Shown here: positions 44,795-45,579 of the stretch, in pieces
Layout of the letters: every line of letters begins with the position of its first letter
How positions within the stretch are numbered: position 1 is the stretch's first letter
NCBI GenBank assembly: GCA_019308995.1
Contig: JAFDHD010000013.1
Span: 1 to 45,579 of the forward strand
Reading direction: 5' to 3'
Length of the DNA: 45,579 nucleotides
Source of the DNA: Deltaproteobacteria bacterium
Lineage (GTDB): Bacteria > Desulfobacterota > Desulfarculia > Adiutricales > JAFDHD01
Program-made: the position numbers and the translations under genes
Notes under the pieces: generated by a model
The model's database searches: none
What the model was told of the DNA's origin: nothing
Seen by the model: only the letters and a program-made list of their open reading frames with translations

Positions 44795-45562
44795 TTGTCA
44801 GAGTTGTATGATAACCCAAAATACTATGAAATAGCTTTTTCTTTCCGCGATATCTCTGCTGAAGTTGATGTATTTGAAGAGTGCTTTAAGCGTTTTTCTA
44901 AAATTCCAGTTAAATCAGTATTAGAACTGAGCTGTGGAAATGGCCCGCATATGGAAGAGCTCGTCAAAAGAGGGTATCAATATAACGGTCTTGATCTAAG
45001 CGAGGCCATGTTAACGTATGTCAGGCAAAAGGCTCGCCGCATTGGCGCGGAAATAAACCTCATTCAAGGGAATATGATCAATTTCACAACTGAACCAATG
45101 GTTGATTTTGTGTATGTATTGCTGGGTTCTTTGTTTGCCCGGAATACTTCTGACCTGTTGAGTCATTTTAATTCAGTGGCTCGGGTGTTAAAAAGGGGAG
45201 GCCTTTACCTGCTGGATTGGTGTATTCAATTTGATCAGCCCTGGACATCACCCGGTAAAGATACTTGGGAGATCGAACGTGATGGTATCCGGGTCAAGAC
45301 CACGGTTTCATGGAAGGCTGTGAACCTTATCAGCCAAACGTTCGAGGAAACGATTGTCTTTGAAATTGATGATCATGGAAAGCAACAGACCATTATTGGA
45401 AGAGATGTAAAAAGAGCGATATATCCACAGGAGTTTTTGTATTTCGTCTCAAACAGCGAGCATTTTCAATTTATAGGCTGGTGGAACAACTGGGACCTTT
45501 CTCAACCATTGGAACAGGCGACTGAAATTACTCGCCCCATTGCCATCGTGCAGAAGACCTAG
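44795..45562 (+). CDS. Class I SAM-dependent methyltransferase, AT-rich
   Basis: The 255-residue protein starts SELYDNPKYYEIAFSFRDIS after a TTG. SAM motif I is VLELSCGNGPHMEELVKRGY and the acidic strand end is YNGLDLSEAM; VDFVYVLLGSLFARN and RVLKRGGLYLLDW follow in the usual order. The C-terminal half has a beta-rich insert (TFEETIVFEIDDHGKQQT) seen in small-molecule methyltransferases. The substrate is unknown. The TTG start has AGGGG 4 nt upstream and GGAGG 12 nt upstream. The gene is clearly more AT-rich than most of the window and may have been acquired. Confidence 0.82.
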   Translation: MSELYDNPKYYEIAFSFRDISAEVDVFEECFKRFSKIPVKSVLELSCGNGPHMEELVKRGYQYNGLDLSEAMLTYVRQKARRIGAEINLIQGNMINFTTEPMVDFVYVLLGSLFARNTSDLLSHFNSVARVLKRGGLYLLDWCIQFDQPWTSPGKDTWEIERDGIRVKTTVSWKAVNLISQTFEETIVFEIDDHGKQQTIIGRDVKRAIYPQEFLYFVSNSEHFQFIGWWNNWDLSQPLEQATEITRPIAIVQKT

Positions 45563-45579
45563 CTCAAAATATAATAGGT

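Overview
The window is bacterial chromosome, densely coded and mostly GC-rich. It probably comes from an anaerobic Desulfobacterota (former Deltaproteobacteria), for example a sulfate reducer or syntroph. The evidence for this is a Re-citrate-synthase-like DRE-TIM enzyme, an F1 ATP synthase operon with paired b'/b genes and no a or c genes, an anaerobic sulfatase-maturase-like radical SAM enzyme, and two unusual crotonases. The assignment rests on gene content and architecture, not on a database search.

Layout. (1) 1-7643: a TIM-barrel sugar isomerase-like gene (+) with its own promoter and upstream palindromes, then a minus-strand run hisS, aspS, a 611-aa DRE-TIM acyltransferase with a C-terminal Cache-like domain, and a radical SAM protein with a B12-binding-like N-terminus. 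(2) 7844-10349: trmFO, then a RAYT (REP-associated tyrosine transposase) surrounded by its own REP-like palindromes, then a BON-domain lipoprotein. (3) 10651-15758: protein quality control genes clpB, htpX and a DegP/HtrA protease. (4) 15828-23067: a methyltransferase, a two-gene RND efflux unit whose pump carries about 210 extra C-terminal residues, and a DUF401 membrane protein. (5) 23239-29278: the elongasome cluster mreB-mreC-mreD-mrdA-rodA followed by a bactofilin. (6) 29501-35402: ATP synthase genes b', b, delta, alpha, gamma, beta, epsilon with a clear promoter and a clear terminator. (7) 35597-45562: an accessory tail with a DksA/TraR zinc-finger protein, a small unknown gene with a strong ribosome binding site, a large MalT-like LuxR regulator, a flavodoxin-like oxidoreductase, an HU/IHF protein, an anSME-like radical SAM protein with a SEC-C tail, two crotonases and an AT-rich methyltransferase.

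How they work together. MreBCD, PBP2, RodA and bactofilin form one cell-shape module. ClpB acts in the cytoplasm, HtpX in the inner membrane and the HtrA protease in the periplasm. The ATP synthase genes give a complete F1 and the peripheral stalk, but the a and c subunits must lie elsewhere. HisRS and AspRS appear co-transcribed, perhaps with the two metabolic genes downstream. Several starts are TTG or GTG (aspS, atpH, the DksA-like gene, the anSME-like gene, the last methyltransferase, mrdA, bactofilin), mostly supported by a Shine-Dalgarno (SD) sequence.

There is no tRNA, rRNA, CRISPR array, prophage or obvious defence system that I can see. The items most worth a second look are the RND pump with a PH-like C-terminal extension, the DRE-TIM/Cache fusion, the RAYT with at least three and perhaps four REP-like copies, the MenB/BadI-type crotonase, and the small gene next to the orphan MalT-like regulator.
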